64,000 nucleotides of DNA from Acinetobacter sp. ANC 3929 (GTDB lineage Bacteria; Pseudomonadota; Gammaproteobacteria; Pseudomonadales; Moraxellaceae), in contig NZ_KB850000.1 of NCBI RefSeq assembly GCF_000369405.1, positions 744,001 through 808,000 of the forward strand. Direction: 5' to 3'. A program made the position numbers and the translations under genes. The notes under the pieces are model-generated. The model worked only from the letters and a program-made list of their open reading frames with translations. It ran no database searches and was not told the origin of the DNA. Shown here piece after piece: positions 39,699 to 49,068 of the stretch. The first letter of the stretch is position 1. Each line of letters begins with the position of its first letter.

Positions 39699-40859
39699 TC
39701 AAATCCGCCCAACTTCCAAATATGGAATTAAAGTCTTATCGAAGTTTGGACGTGGATCTCCTGCAAAACTGATAAACCCATGCATCCCTGTTAATCGTTC
39801 GCCTTTATAAAATTGGTTCAGCTGATAACGTGGATCTTGATGAGACAGTGTAAAACTGATGATACCAACCCCTCTTTGCTTTGAGAGTTGATAGGCATCT
39901 TCAAGCATCAGATGATGCAGTGCCAAATGTTTTGGGTGGCATAACAAGGTGTGTAATACATGATATTTCAGCGAATCACCGAGCTTAGGCAAAGGCATGG
40001 CTTTGGTGATTTTGGTCAATAAATTATAAATGGGACGAAATACACCAATCACGGGGCTGTAATGCAGGATTTTGGTTTGCTTGAGGCTATGCTGATCCCA
40101 TAACCCAAACATACCGACTAATTTTTCATTCTGAAAATACAGATGAAAGTCTGAAAGTTGTAGCCCTGTAAAATAGTGATGCCCTGCCTGTAATTCTTCA
40201 AAATTATAAGCTGGAATAAAATTATAATGCTGTGCCATTGCTGCAATAAACGCATTCATTGCAGTAAGATCTTCGGACTGAGCGATACGTGACCGAATGC
40301 TGCCTGTCTCTGTTTGGTTGGTCTTTTCTAAGAATGCAGCGATATCACGTTTTGTCCCTAGATGGGTCAAAGTCAAAGTTTCGATCAAACCTTCATCGTA
40401 ATAATCAGGGATTCCAGTTTTACCTGTTTGTATTGCTGCTCTTGCCGCATAATTATCATTAAAAATAATCATCTGGCTGAAATTGGGTTCATGCAGCGTT
40501 TGTTTGACATGTGCACCTAAAACTTTGACCAGCGATTTACCTCGATAGTTTGGATCAACACGCAAATCACTGGCATATCGCACATTCTGTACAGTTTTAT
40601 CGACATAACATGGACGATGTCCGTTGCTATAACACGCAACATTCTTTTGATTTTCAGTGTCTTCAATCACCACATGGAGTTTGTGCCGATACAGAATATC
40701 TGACGCTTTAAAATAACTGGGTTCACGCTGAAAGCTGATCTGCACACCCTTGGTGGTCATCGGCACGGCAATCAGTTCACGCAAAGCTTGATCATCTGCC
40801 AATGTTGCTTCTCGTGTAATCAACGGATTTTTACCCGCGTGTGGTGGATTTGTTTTCAT
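39699..40859 (-). CDS. Tandem GNAT-like acyltransferase, last gene of the GH3 export operon
   Basis: A 386-residue protein with two GNAT-like halves. The first (about 12-150) has LRVDPNYRGKSLVKVLGAHVK as a plausible acyl-CoA loop. The second (about 185-350) has MNAFIAAMAQHYNF, LYFQNEKLVGMFGLWD and HHLMLEDAYQLSKQRGVGIISF. The donor and acceptor are unknown. Its start shares one base with the TolC-family stop codon, so it belongs to the operon headed by the EmrA-like gene. A role in modifying the exported product is inferred. Confidence 0.68.
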   Translation of the reverse strand: MKTNPPHAGKNPLITREATLADDQALRELIAVPMTTKGVQISFQREPSYFKASDILYRHKLHVVIEDTENQKNVACYSNGHRPCYVDKTVQNVRYASDLRVDPNYRGKSLVKVLGAHVKQTLHEPNFSQMIIFNDNYAARAAIQTGKTGIPDYYDEGLIETLTLTHLGTKRDIAAFLEKTNQTETGSIRSRIAQSEDLTAMNAFIAAMAQHYNFIPAYNFEELQAGHHYFTGLQLSDFHLYFQNEKLVGMFGLWDQHSLKQTKILHYSPVIGVFRPIYNLLTKITKAMPLPKLGDSLKYHVLHTLLCHPKHLALHHLMLEDAYQLSKQRGVGIISFTLSHQDPRYQLNQFYKGERLTGMHGFISFAGDPRPNFDKTLIPYLEVGRI

Positions 40860-42193
40860 TAATTATTCACCTGTTCAATATTTTGTGTAGACACCAAATC
40901 ATTTAAGTGCCCCATTTGGTCTAAGAGTTGATAAACAAAAACGATTTCATCTTGCTCATTGACCGTTTTCTGAGTTTGTACATCCAATAGCTTTTGTTCA
41001 GTATTCAACAAATCAAAAGTTGTTTTGGTCCCCAATTCAAATTCTTTGCGGGTATAAACAAAAGCAATCGACGCTGCATCAATCGCATTCTGTAATGCAT
41101 CTTTGTTTTGGCGAATAGTTTGTAACTGCGCATACGTGGTACGTGCGCGCTGATTCAAATCAAGCTCAAGACTCCGAATTTTTTGATTAGCCAAATCAAC
41201 ATCTGCCTGTGCTTTTCGGATATTGGCGCGATTTAAACCATCGTCATACAACGGTACATTCAGTTGCACCCCCACCATGTAATTATTACTTTCCGAGCCA
41301 ATATAACTTGCTTCATGTTGCTTACCCGCACGGCTGGTCAACATAACTGTGGGCCAAAGTTCTCGCTTGGTTAAAGCGTATTGTTTCTCAGACGCTTGTT
41401 TCTCATATTTGGCACGTAGTAATGCCGGATGATTCTTGGTTTTGGCCAAGATCTCATCTAGATTGCTGGAAATCTCTGGCAGATGATTAATTTTCGTCAA
41501 GTTATCTGGTGTCGTACCTGTAATTTGATAAAACTGCGCTTCACTCACGGTGAGATTAGATTGTGCCTGCGTAATATCGGCTTGCCCCTGAGCAACTTGA
41601 GCCAACACTTGCGCCAAGTCTGCGCGCGTGATCATACCCACATCAAAACGTCGTTGTGATTCATACAACGAACGCTGTAAGTTAGACATGGTTTTCTTTC
41701 TGAGTTCTAAAATCGCTTTCTTCTTCAAAACGTCGGTATAAACCATGACGGTATTCAAAATTGTTTCTGAACGTTGATCCGACAAGCCTTGCGAATATGC
41801 AGAAAGTTGATTTTTGGCGACATCGATCCCCAAGCGATGTCGCCCTGATGTGTAGATAGGGTAATCCATTTGTAATTGCAAACTACGACCTTTTCGGTTT
41901 CCTTCCGTTGGAAACATGACATTGGTGGGAGTTTCGACTCTTTCATAATCGAGTTGTCCAACCAAGTTTACTTTCAGGCCATCACGTTGTTTTGCCTGTT
42001 CAAGCATTGCCGTGGATTGATTCACACTTAAACGGCTCACCTCCAATTGGCTTTCATGCCTTAAACTCGCTGACAAAGCCTCGTCTAAAGTCATGGCATT
42101 AACAGTATTCGAAACCAATAATATTGCCATACATAGTGCGATATGTAAGGAATTAAGAACTCGATCGTTAAATTGCATTATCCCTTTCTTCAT
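40859..42193 (-). CDS. TolC-family outer membrane efflux protein
   Basis: A 444-residue outer-membrane factor. A signal peptide (LHIALCMAILLVSNTVNA) precedes two homologous halves of long helices. These include EASLRHESQLEVSRLSVNQS near the start, a central TRADLAQVLAQVAQGQADI and a C-terminal KTTFDLLNTEQKLLDVQTQK. The length is normal for the family. It would complete a tripartite pump with the EmrA- and EmrB-like proteins of the same operon. The start overlaps the GH3 stop (ATGA). Confidence 0.88.
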   Translation of the reverse strand: MKKGIMQFNDRVLNSLHIALCMAILLVSNTVNAMTLDEALSASLRHESQLEVSRLSVNQSTAMLEQAKQRDGLKVNLVGQLDYERVETPTNVMFPTEGNRKGRSLQLQMDYPIYTSGRHRLGIDVAKNQLSAYSQGLSDQRSETILNTVMVYTDVLKKKAILELRKKTMSNLQRSLYESQRRFDVGMITRADLAQVLAQVAQGQADITQAQSNLTVSEAQFYQITGTTPDNLTKINHLPEISSNLDEILAKTKNHPALLRAKYEKQASEKQYALTKRELWPTVMLTSRAGKQHEASYIGSESNNYMVGVQLNVPLYDDGLNRANIRKAQADVDLANQKIRSLELDLNQRARTTYAQLQTIRQNKDALQNAIDAASIAFVYTRKEFELGTKTTFDLLNTEQKLLDVQTQKTVNEQDEIVFVYQLLDQMGHLNDLVSTQNIEQVNN

Positions 42194-43776
42194 AGTTGTT
42201 CCAAACTATTGAGGGTAACTTTCTTGAGTGGCTCAGGCTTAATATTGCCTTCAATGATGCCATCAAACATGACCAGCTTTTTATATGCGTTCCAACCATT
42301 GTTGGCTTGACGAATCTGAGGCTGATCTAACTGACCGAGATTGCGGGCAAGTTCATAATGGAAGTTCTGCCGTAAGATACTATCGATATATTCATCATTA
42401 ATGCTGTGATGAATTTCTCCTTCAAACAGGACACAATAAAAGGGTTTTACCTGTTGTTCTGTATCTATGGCTAACAATGAAATCGCTTTCGATTCCGTTT
42501 CATTGAGTTGTGAAAGTAGTTGCTGTGCTGTTTCAGGTGCAAGCTTCTCGCCTACCAGATCGACTCCAAAACGACGTCCTTGGAATTCAAAACATGGGAC
42601 TTGTTCAAGGAAACTGGTCACACGTAGACAATCATCAAGACAATAGCGCAATAAACCATTCCCTGATGTAATAATTGGACTGACCACATCACCGACTTTA
42701 AGTTCCCATGAAGGGGTAATCTGCCCCTGTTTTTCACCTTCCAAGTATTCAAATTCATAGAAATGACTTTGATAAGCCAATGGATAATGATCATTGTAAG
42801 GAATGGTCACCACACCTTCAGTGGCCCATAGGCCTTTGCCTTCAAATTGCACTGAAGGAAGACGCTGTTTCAATTTTTCAGCCCACGCTTTGGAGCCAGC
42901 AGTATCCCAGCTCGATACCAAACTCAAACTCGGCCATAATCGGTTAAAATCAATCTGTTCGCCATTTGAACTGTCGATCAGACATTTTGCACTTTCTGGG
43001 CTGAATGGGGCTTTGACTTCTTTTAATGAAACTTGACGCGCTCCCCAACGACCTGTCTCTAAAACTTCAATTACGTCTTGTTGCATTGCCTCCAAACGGT
43101 CTAGGAGCTGCAAAGCAAAAGTTGGACTCCATACCGAAATCATGGCCAGATTACGATTGGCGACCAGATAGCAAATCGTTGCAAACAGTGCATCATCGGC
43201 ATTGGCTGCAAAAGCGACATTACTAGGAACTGCTTGAGTAAATTTAGATAAAATACGTTTACCAATACCAAGTAAGGCACTGTCATCATTTAAATTTTTA
43301 TCTTTTAATACTTCACGCTGGCTTTCTGGCAACCATGAAACCGACCAATAGTGTGTGCCAGAACGTAACTGCGGACATTTACGATATAAACTGGCCATCC
43401 AAGGTGCAATTGCGTGATCAAGTTCGTCTAAAAACAGCTTGGTATAAGGAATAAATTTAATTTGTTCGCTAGACCCACTGGTCGGTTGAAAACGGACCAA
43501 TTTACTGTTTGAAAGCTGTATCTGCTGATTCCGATAACGCTGGATGTCCTCCCGCCACGCGCTATAACGCGAAGCAGGAAAAGCCTCTACAAACTGTGCA
43601 TAATCGTTCACCTTGCGCTCTTTGGCAAAGTATGAAGTCTGCAAAATCGAACTCAAGATTTGACGTTGTATTTGCTCTAAGCGATTGGCATGCTTTTTAA
43701 AGTCTCGATCAGAGACATCACACCATTGTTTTAAAATAAGATGCGAACCTGTGGTAAGCCATTCCGAATGCTTCAT
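42190..43776 (-). CDS. GH3-family acyl-acid amido synthetase
   Basis: A 528-residue GH3 protein. The ATP loop is RFQPTSGSSEQIKFIPYT, with a second motif LWATEGVVTIPY and a third, LLRYCLDDCLRVTSF followed by FEFQGRRFGVDLVGEKL. GH3 enzymes adenylate a carboxylic acid and join it to an amine or amino acid. Plant members conjugate hormones; bacterial members are little studied. It sits between the acyltransferase-like gene and TolC with 4-nt overlaps on both sides, so a conjugate made here may be exported by the pump encoded beside it. Confidence 0.85.
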   Translation of the reverse strand: MKHSEWLTTGSHLILKQWCDVSDRDFKKHANRLEQIQRQILSSILQTSYFAKERKVNDYAQFVEAFPASRYSAWREDIQRYRNQQIQLSNSKLVRFQPTSGSSEQIKFIPYTKLFLDELDHAIAPWMASLYRKCPQLRSGTHYWSVSWLPESQREVLKDKNLNDDSALLGIGKRILSKFTQAVPSNVAFAANADDALFATICYLVANRNLAMISVWSPTFALQLLDRLEAMQQDVIEVLETGRWGARQVSLKEVKAPFSPESAKCLIDSSNGEQIDFNRLWPSLSLVSSWDTAGSKAWAEKLKQRLPSVQFEGKGLWATEGVVTIPYNDHYPLAYQSHFYEFEYLEGEKQGQITPSWELKVGDVVSPIITSGNGLLRYCLDDCLRVTSFLEQVPCFEFQGRRFGVDLVGEKLAPETAQQLLSQLNETESKAISLLAIDTEQQVKPFYCVLFEGEIHHSINDEYIDSILRQNFHYELARNLGQLDQPQIRQANNGWNAYKKLVMFDGIIEGNIKPEPLKKVTLNSLEQL

Positions 43777-44594
43777 TGTAGGACTCCTTGACGATTTGTA
43801 GGTGTCTTTAACAATGCTTCACATCGCCCTTTACTTGCAGGTTTAGTGATTAATTTGACAGGGAAACGTACAAGATCTTTCCAACCTAAACGACCAATAC
43901 ACGGTAGCTCTGTACCAACCGTCCATGTTGGATTCATCTGTTCAAAGAAATGAATATTTGGATTCTTTGCTCTCATTTCTTCGGTAATCGGCGCAACTTC
44001 ACCTTTTAGCGGCTGATAGTCATTTCCAAAGTTTAATAAACCTGCTTCTTTGTCATAATACTCACCAAAAAAATTCTCACAGTAATGCTCAACCACCGTT
44101 GATAAATGTTGATTTTCATCTTTGATATTTGGGTAATAGACATAATAATTATTGGCAAGCAACAAATAGGTTTTGTAGCCTTTAGAAATCAGTAACCAAT
44201 ATAGCTCATTAAACGGATATTTCACCCGTAACTTAATCATCAGTTTAAGCATGGTACTTTGCAGTGTACGGGTGCCCCAATACGCTCTTAAGATCACCGT
44301 GTCGCCACTGAATAACACGGTATAGTCTTTACCATTTAAATAAAAATGCTGAACCACCACTGTAGAGAACCCAACAATTTCATCCGTTTCCGAGTTGAAA
44401 ATTAAGATGGCACCACTTTTCTTTTTAAAATCATCTACAAAAATCGAAAATTTAGTGTTTTCATAATACTGCTCGTAAATGGAGTACATCACTTTTAGGC
44501 GCTCGATATCGATTTGTTCTTTCTCGACATATTGGCCATAGGTAGATTCTTTGTTATTGAATCTTGAGATCAGTTTATATGTTGTATTAATCAT
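43773..44594 (-). CDS. Acyltransferase-like protein of the GH3 export operon
   Basis: A 273-residue protein without a family I can name firmly. It has a GNAT-like middle: IVGFSTVVVQHFYLN, then VILRAYWGTRTLQSTMLKLM as a possible acyl-CoA loop and FNELYWLLISKGYKTYLLLANNYYVYYP. The C-terminal 70 residues (FFEQMNPTWTVGTELPCIGRL) are unassigned. It is separated by 150 bp from the MFS gene upstream, where a weak CGGGG/CCCCG dyad (44680-44705) lies, and overlaps the GH3 gene by 4 nt. Confidence 0.6.
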   Translation of the reverse strand: MINTTYKLISRFNNKESTYGQYVEKEQIDIERLKVMYSIYEQYYENTKFSIFVDDFKKKSGAILIFNSETDEIVGFSTVVVQHFYLNGKDYTVLFSGDTVILRAYWGTRTLQSTMLKLMIKLRVKYPFNELYWLLISKGYKTYLLLANNYYVYYPNIKDENQHLSTVVEHYCENFFGEYYDKEAGLLNFGNDYQPLKGEVAPITEEMRAKNPNIHFFEQMNPTWTVGTELPCIGRLGWKDLVRFPVKLITKPASKGRCEALLKTPTNRQGVLQ

Positions 44595-44744
44595 CAGCTT
44601 GTACCTCTAAATTTGGATATGCAAATTCCCCTATCTCATAAAGAAATATAAAAAATGCGTATCACTATTCTTTTTATTACGGGGTAAGTTGTTATAGATG
44701 CCCCGATTATTTTTCGTTATATGAAACCCTCTAGCTTTGAATCT

Positions 44745-46292
44745 CTATATGTCCATTTTCTTCCCCCTATCCATAAAGATGGTTAAAAAAGCAGCCACAA
44801 ACATAATGATGGCTAACATGCGTAATAAATCATTAAAACTAGACGTGAGCGCTTGGTAGTGAATATCGCGATAAATCACACTCAGCGCGATTTGCTGTGC
44901 ATTTGCTCCAACTTCTTGGTATTGCGCAGTGAGTTGATCTAGCCTTTCAACAAAAATCCAATTCTGCGGTGTCATATATTGATTGATCTGGGTGACATGC
45001 AATGCTGTGAGCCAATCCAGTGATGAGTTGATCAATGCCAGCCCTACAGCACCGCCAATATTGCGCATCAGGTTATAAATACCACTGGCATCTGCAACTT
45101 TAGTGAGTGGCAAGGTACTCATGGCTAAATGCGAAACCACAATTAGGCAAATCATCAGACCAATTCCGCGATAGATCTGTGGCCAGAACATAAAGTCATA
45201 ATCACTATGAATACTGAGATGTGAATTGAGCCAAACGCCAAAACCCGCCAAGACCATACCAACAAATACGGTTTTTCGCGTATCAAAATTCGGAATAAGC
45301 CAAGCTAAAAATGGCGCAAAGCAAAACATGACAATGCCTGTCACCATCATGATATGACCAATTTGACTGCTGTTCATTTCTCGAACTTGCCCAAGAAAGA
45401 CAGGAATCATATAGCCCAAACCATACAAGGCCATACCAATCACAAAGGTAATCATGCAACTTAAAGCGAAGTTCTTATTTTTGAATACACTGAGATCTAA
45501 TAGCGGTTTAGGCTGGGTAAAACTACGCGAGAAGAAGATCATGCCGCCAATTAAACAAATGATAAATGCAACACGAACGCCTGTATCCGCTAACCAGTCA
45601 TGGCGTGCGCCTTCATCCAGAAAATACTCCAAACCACCCAAGAACATGGCCATGCCAATCAGGCTGAACCAATCCATGGTTTTAATCAGTGAATAATTGG
45701 CGCGATCAATATTTGGACCCGAGTAAATAATTGTTGCAATCAAAACACCTGGGATGATGTTAATCAGGAACATCCAGTGCCATGAAAAGTTGTTGGTGAG
45801 CCATCCACCAATGGTTGGACCAATCGCAGGACCTAAGGTACTGATCATGCCAAACATCACCAATGGCAATGCACGTTTTGCTTCTGGGAAAAGTAAATAC
45901 AACGCCGTCATCGAAGTTGGAATCATACCTCCCCCCATAAAGCCTTGAAACGCACGGAATACCAACAGACTTTCCAGATTCCAAGCCAAAGCACACAGTA
46001 AAGAGCTGATCGTAAATCCAATGGCACAAATGGTGTAATAAATACGTGTAGAAAGTACTCTAGACACAATACTGGACATTGGAATTGCAATAATTTCAGC
46101 AATCAAATATACCGTTTGAACCCATGTCACTTCATAACGGCTGGCACTCATCCCTGCTTGTACTTCATTGAGAGAACTTGCAACAATCTGAATATCTAGA
46201 ATTGCCATGAAGTTACCAAAGATCATGGCAGCAAAAATGAGCCATGCTGTTTTTGGCGCAAACGTCCACTCATGTTCGATTGGTTTATTCAT
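44745..46292 (-). CDS. EmrB/DHA2-family MFS exporter
   Basis: A 515-residue DHA2-type transporter with about 14 membrane segments. Motif A-like FRAFQGFMGGGMIPT and motif C-like GPAIGPTIGGWLTNNFSWHWMFLINI are visible. It is 24 bp behind the EmrA-like adaptor gene and upstream of the acyltransferase/GH3/TolC block. Such pumps usually expel hydrophobic anions or weak acids by proton antiport through an EmrA-TolC channel. Confidence 0.88.
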   Translation of the reverse strand: MNKPIEHEWTFAPKTAWLIFAAMIFGNFMAILDIQIVASSLNEVQAGMSASRYEVTWVQTVYLIAEIIAIPMSSIVSRVLSTRIYYTICAIGFTISSLLCALAWNLESLLVFRAFQGFMGGGMIPTSMTALYLLFPEAKRALPLVMFGMISTLGPAIGPTIGGWLTNNFSWHWMFLINIIPGVLIATIIYSGPNIDRANYSLIKTMDWFSLIGMAMFLGGLEYFLDEGARHDWLADTGVRVAFIICLIGGMIFFSRSFTQPKPLLDLSVFKNKNFALSCMITFVIGMALYGLGYMIPVFLGQVREMNSSQIGHIMMVTGIVMFCFAPFLAWLIPNFDTRKTVFVGMVLAGFGVWLNSHLSIHSDYDFMFWPQIYRGIGLMICLIVVSHLAMSTLPLTKVADASGIYNLMRNIGGAVGLALINSSLDWLTALHVTQINQYMTPQNWIFVERLDQLTAQYQEVGANAQQIALSVIYRDIHYQALTSSFNDLLRMLAIIMFVAAFLTIFMDRGKKMDI

Positions 46293-46316
46293 TTTCTTAT
46301 GCCCAAAACGTTCTGA

Positions 46317-47378
46317 TTAAGTTCTTAGATCAACAGTCGCACTGACTGACATTCCAGGTTTTATAAGATCAATATGTGGACTCGAATCAAGTGCAATCCG
46401 TACAGGGATACGCTGTACAACTTTGTTAAAATTTCCAGTGGCATTATCTGGTGGCATAAGCGAAAAAGTTGCGCCAGATGCTGGAGAAAAGCTTTCGATT
46501 TTCCCGGTGTAGGTGAGGCTTGGATAAGCATCAATTTTTAATTTAACTTGCTGCCCAATGTGCATTTTCTCAATTTGAGTTTCTTTAAAGTTGGCTTGCA
46601 CATACAAACTTTTCTCAGGGATGATGGCCATCAATCGTGTTTGCGGAGACACACGCGAACCTTTTTGGATTGAAAGACTACCGACTTTGCCTGTTACTGG
46701 GCTAACGACTTTTGAGGATGAAAGATCAATTTGGTAAAGATTCAAAGTTGCGTTTGCATTTTGGATGTCGGCAAGTAGCTGCGCACGGCTGGCTTGTAAG
46801 CTACCCAATTGAGCTTCAGCAGCATTCACCGACGCCTGTGCTTTACTGACTTGTGCTTGCGCAGTTAAATACTGGGATTGGATGCCTTCAAAATTCTGTC
46901 GGGTAATCACGCCATCTTTTAATAAATCTTGATAACGAATGAAATCTTTTTTCAAGCGGGATAAATCTGCTTGCGCGGCAACAACACCACTATTGGCTTC
47001 ACTAATTGATGACTTTGCGGATTTTTCATTTTGTTGCTGTACCGCAAGCGCCGCTTCTTTCAAAGTCACGACAGACTTGGCTTGATCATAACGTGCTTGA
47101 TAATCACGATGATCTAAGATGGCTAAAGCCTCTCCCTTTTTTACAAACTGATTGTCATTAATAATCAGCTCGACGACTTCCCCAGAGATTTTTGGCATGA
47201 CCCAAGTGACATCAGCTTGTACATAAGCATTATCGGTAGATTGGTAGAATCGATATACCAAAAAATAATATGCAATACCTAAGATCAGAAATAAGATGAG
47301 CACACTAAAAACAGCCCAGGTTATTTTTTTTCGACTTTGGAAATTAGTATCAGTTTCGAGCTGAGCTACGTTATCCAT
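46317..47378 (-). CDS. EmrA/HlyD-family periplasmic adaptor
   Basis: A 353-residue membrane fusion protein. A single N-terminal TM (about 20-40, AVFSVLILFLILGIAYYFLV) precedes the split lipoyl halves (VELIINDNQFVKKGEALAILD and SPVTGKVGSLSIQKGSRV) around a long coiled-coil hairpin (about 95-215). A beta-barrel ends with GMSVSATVDL. It is the first gene of the export operon. The 742-bp AT-rich region upstream is unusually long for this window. Confidence 0.88.
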   Translation of the reverse strand: MDNVAQLETDTNFQSRKKITWAVFSVLILFLILGIAYYFLVYRFYQSTDNAYVQADVTWVMPKISGEVVELIINDNQFVKKGEALAILDHRDYQARYDQAKSVVTLKEAALAVQQQNEKSAKSSISEANSGVVAAQADLSRLKKDFIRYQDLLKDGVITRQNFEGIQSQYLTAQAQVSKAQASVNAAEAQLGSLQASRAQLLADIQNANATLNLYQIDLSSSKVVSPVTGKVGSLSIQKGSRVSPQTRLMAIIPEKSLYVQANFKETQIEKMHIGQQVKLKIDAYPSLTYTGKIESFSPASGATFSLMPPDNATGNFNKVVQRIPVRIALDSSPHIDLIKPGMSVSATVDLRT

Positions 47379-47939
47379 ATATATTCCGCTATTTGTAATA
47401 TTCAGTTTTTATTTTGAGCCACACTAAAATGGTCATCTTTTCACATAACTAATCACTTATTTTTATATAAATAAATAGTTACAATGTAATAATCGGCGCA
47501 AATTATCTTTCTTAAAGTAATAAAGAGTCATTGACCTTTTTTACATCTGATTTTTATTTTTCTGCCAATTAGTCGCATATTATAAAGTTTTTGTTTAAGA
47601 ATCATGAAAGCTTGAAGAAAACCTAAATGATTCGCATTTTCACATGCTTTTATGCAGTATACACCATTGTTAATTATATAAATATTATTTTTCTAAATTT
47701 AAATTTATTTTTTACTATTTAGTCAAGAAAACTTTGCATTTTGATTAATTTGCATACAACCATTAGCTGAGTAACAAAACTAATAAAGAGTTATAAAATG
47801 TAAAAACAGAAAAACTTTCTTTTTCTCTTATTAATTTTCCTAAAGTCCGATTAAATAAAATGTGATAGATCGCACACTTTTGTAGAAGGACGAATAATAT
47901 TTAAAAACTAAAGAAATCATTCGAATTAATAATCTAAAT
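47379..47939. other. Very AT-rich divergent intergenic region (left part)
   Basis: With 47940-48120 this is the longest gene-poor gap in the window (742 bp). It holds one CRP/Vfr-like site (47861-47876). I find no other supported dyad or coding frame. Its base composition is more AT-rich than its surroundings, as in H-NS-silenced or acquired promoters (inference). Confidence 0.5.
47861..47876. promoter_or_regulatory. CRP/Vfr-like binding site
   Basis: TGTGA-N6-GCACA differs in one position from the CRP consensus TGTGA-N6-TCACA. It lies about 245 bp from the symporter gene and 485 bp from the EmrA-like gene, so the target is unclear. Confidence 0.4.
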
Positions 47940-48095
47940 ATGCTAATTGATTATCTAGGACGTAAAAATCTTAAATTTTATGTTAAAACTGATGTTTATA
48001 TGGCTTTTAAAGGTAAAAACTATATCAAATTAGATGCTGCCAAGTTGTCATTTGATCGGACAAAATCGTATAAAAATTTTAGGAAAAAATATTGA
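47940..48095 (+). CDS. Possible small gene, 51 codons
   Basis: ATG-TGA frame encoding a basic peptide that begins MLIDYLGRKNLKFYVKTDVY and ends SYKNFRKKY. Start and stop fit within the gap and the composition looks protein-like, rich in Lys, Tyr and Phe. No convincing ribosome site precedes it and no family is recognised. It could be chance or a gene remnant. Confidence 0.25.
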   Translation: MLIDYLGRKNLKFYVKTDVYMAFKGKNYIKLDAAKLSFDRTKSYKNFRKKY

Positions 48096-48120
48096 ATTGA
48101 TCTAAAAGGAATAAATAGTT

Positions 48121-48993
48121 ATGGATTCTGGACTAATTACACTTTTTTTGCCCCTCGCTTTAGCGATCGTTATGGCAGGCTTGGGATTGGAACTGAGCCT
48201 TAAAGACTTTGCCCGCGTCAGTAAGCACCCCAAAGCTGTTTTAATTGCTCTGTTTTGTCAGCTAATTTTATTGGTCGGTATTGCCTTCTTGATTTGTAAA
48301 ATACTGGCTTTACCGCCATTGCTTGCCGTAGGCTTGATGCTACTTGCAGCTTCCCCTGGAGGATCTACAGCAAATCTGTTTAGCTATTTATATAAAGGTG
48401 ATATCGCACTCAATATTACCTTAACGGCAATCAATGCCATTATTGCCGCTATTTTTCTACCGTTTATTGTGAACTTTTCGATTCTTCATTTCATGAATGA
48501 AGGTCAGCAGCTTGGGTTACAATTTTCTAAAGTGCTTCAAGTCTTTGCGATTATTCTTGTCCCCGTAGGTATTGGGATGCTGATTCGTCATTATGCCCCG
48601 CACACAGCTGAAAAATTAAATCGTCCAGTTCGCATCTTTGCGGTGGTTTTTCTGGTGATTATCATCCTTGGGGCAATTATAAAAGAGCGAAGTAATCTCA
48701 TTGAATATATTGGTCAAATAGGATTAGCCACAGCATTATTCTGTGCAATTAGTCTTTCTATTGGTTATTTTGTACCACGACTATTTGGTATCAGCTCTTA
48801 TCAAGCGCGGGCATGTGCTTTTGAAATCGGGATTCATAACAGTACACTGGCAATGACCATTGCATTGACCATCATGGCCAGTACCACAATTGCAATGCCT
48901 GCCGCAGTCTATTCAATCTTTATGTATATCTTCGCAACCATCTTTGGTATTTTGATTACCCGATTTGGGTCACAAGAAACTGCCAGACTCTAA
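48121..48993 (+). CDS. Bile acid:sodium symporter (BASS) family protein
   Basis: A 290-residue membrane protein with about nine hydrophobic segments. BASS features: GLGLELSLKDFARVSKHPKAVLIAL, MLLAASPGGSTANLFSYLYKGD and EIGIHNSTLAMTIAL, the last two matching the crossed helices of the sodium site. Family members take up bile acids, pantoate, pyruvate or other organic anions with sodium. The neighbour at 49069 is in the ketopantoate reductase family, which makes a pantoate-type acid a possible substrate (inference). Confidence 0.83.
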   Translation: MDSGLITLFLPLALAIVMAGLGLELSLKDFARVSKHPKAVLIALFCQLILLVGIAFLICKILALPPLLAVGLMLLAASPGGSTANLFSYLYKGDIALNITLTAINAIIAAIFLPFIVNFSILHFMNEGQQLGLQFSKVLQVFAIILVPVGIGMLIRHYAPHTAEKLNRPVRIFAVVFLVIIILGAIIKERSNLIEYIGQIGLATALFCAISLSIGYFVPRLFGISSYQARACAFEIGIHNSTLAMTIALTIMASTTIAMPAAVYSIFMYIFATIFGILITRFGSQETARL

Positions 48994-49016
48994 ATACTTT
49001 TCAAATTTGCGATCAA

Positions 49017-49053
49017 AACAGCCTTAGCATGGTTTCCCTATGCTAAGGCTGTT
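49017..49053. terminator. Bidirectional terminator
   Basis: A 14-bp stem AACAGCCTTAGCAT (49017-49030) with 49040-49053 between the converging symporter and reductase genes. Confidence 0.88.
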
Positions 49054-49068
49054 ATTTTTATTGGTCAT

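Noticed and set aside
44680..44705. CGGGG/CCCCG dyad as an intrinsic terminator inside the export operon
   Set aside because: Only 5 bp of stem with a 16-nt loop and no T run on the minus strand; too weak to call.
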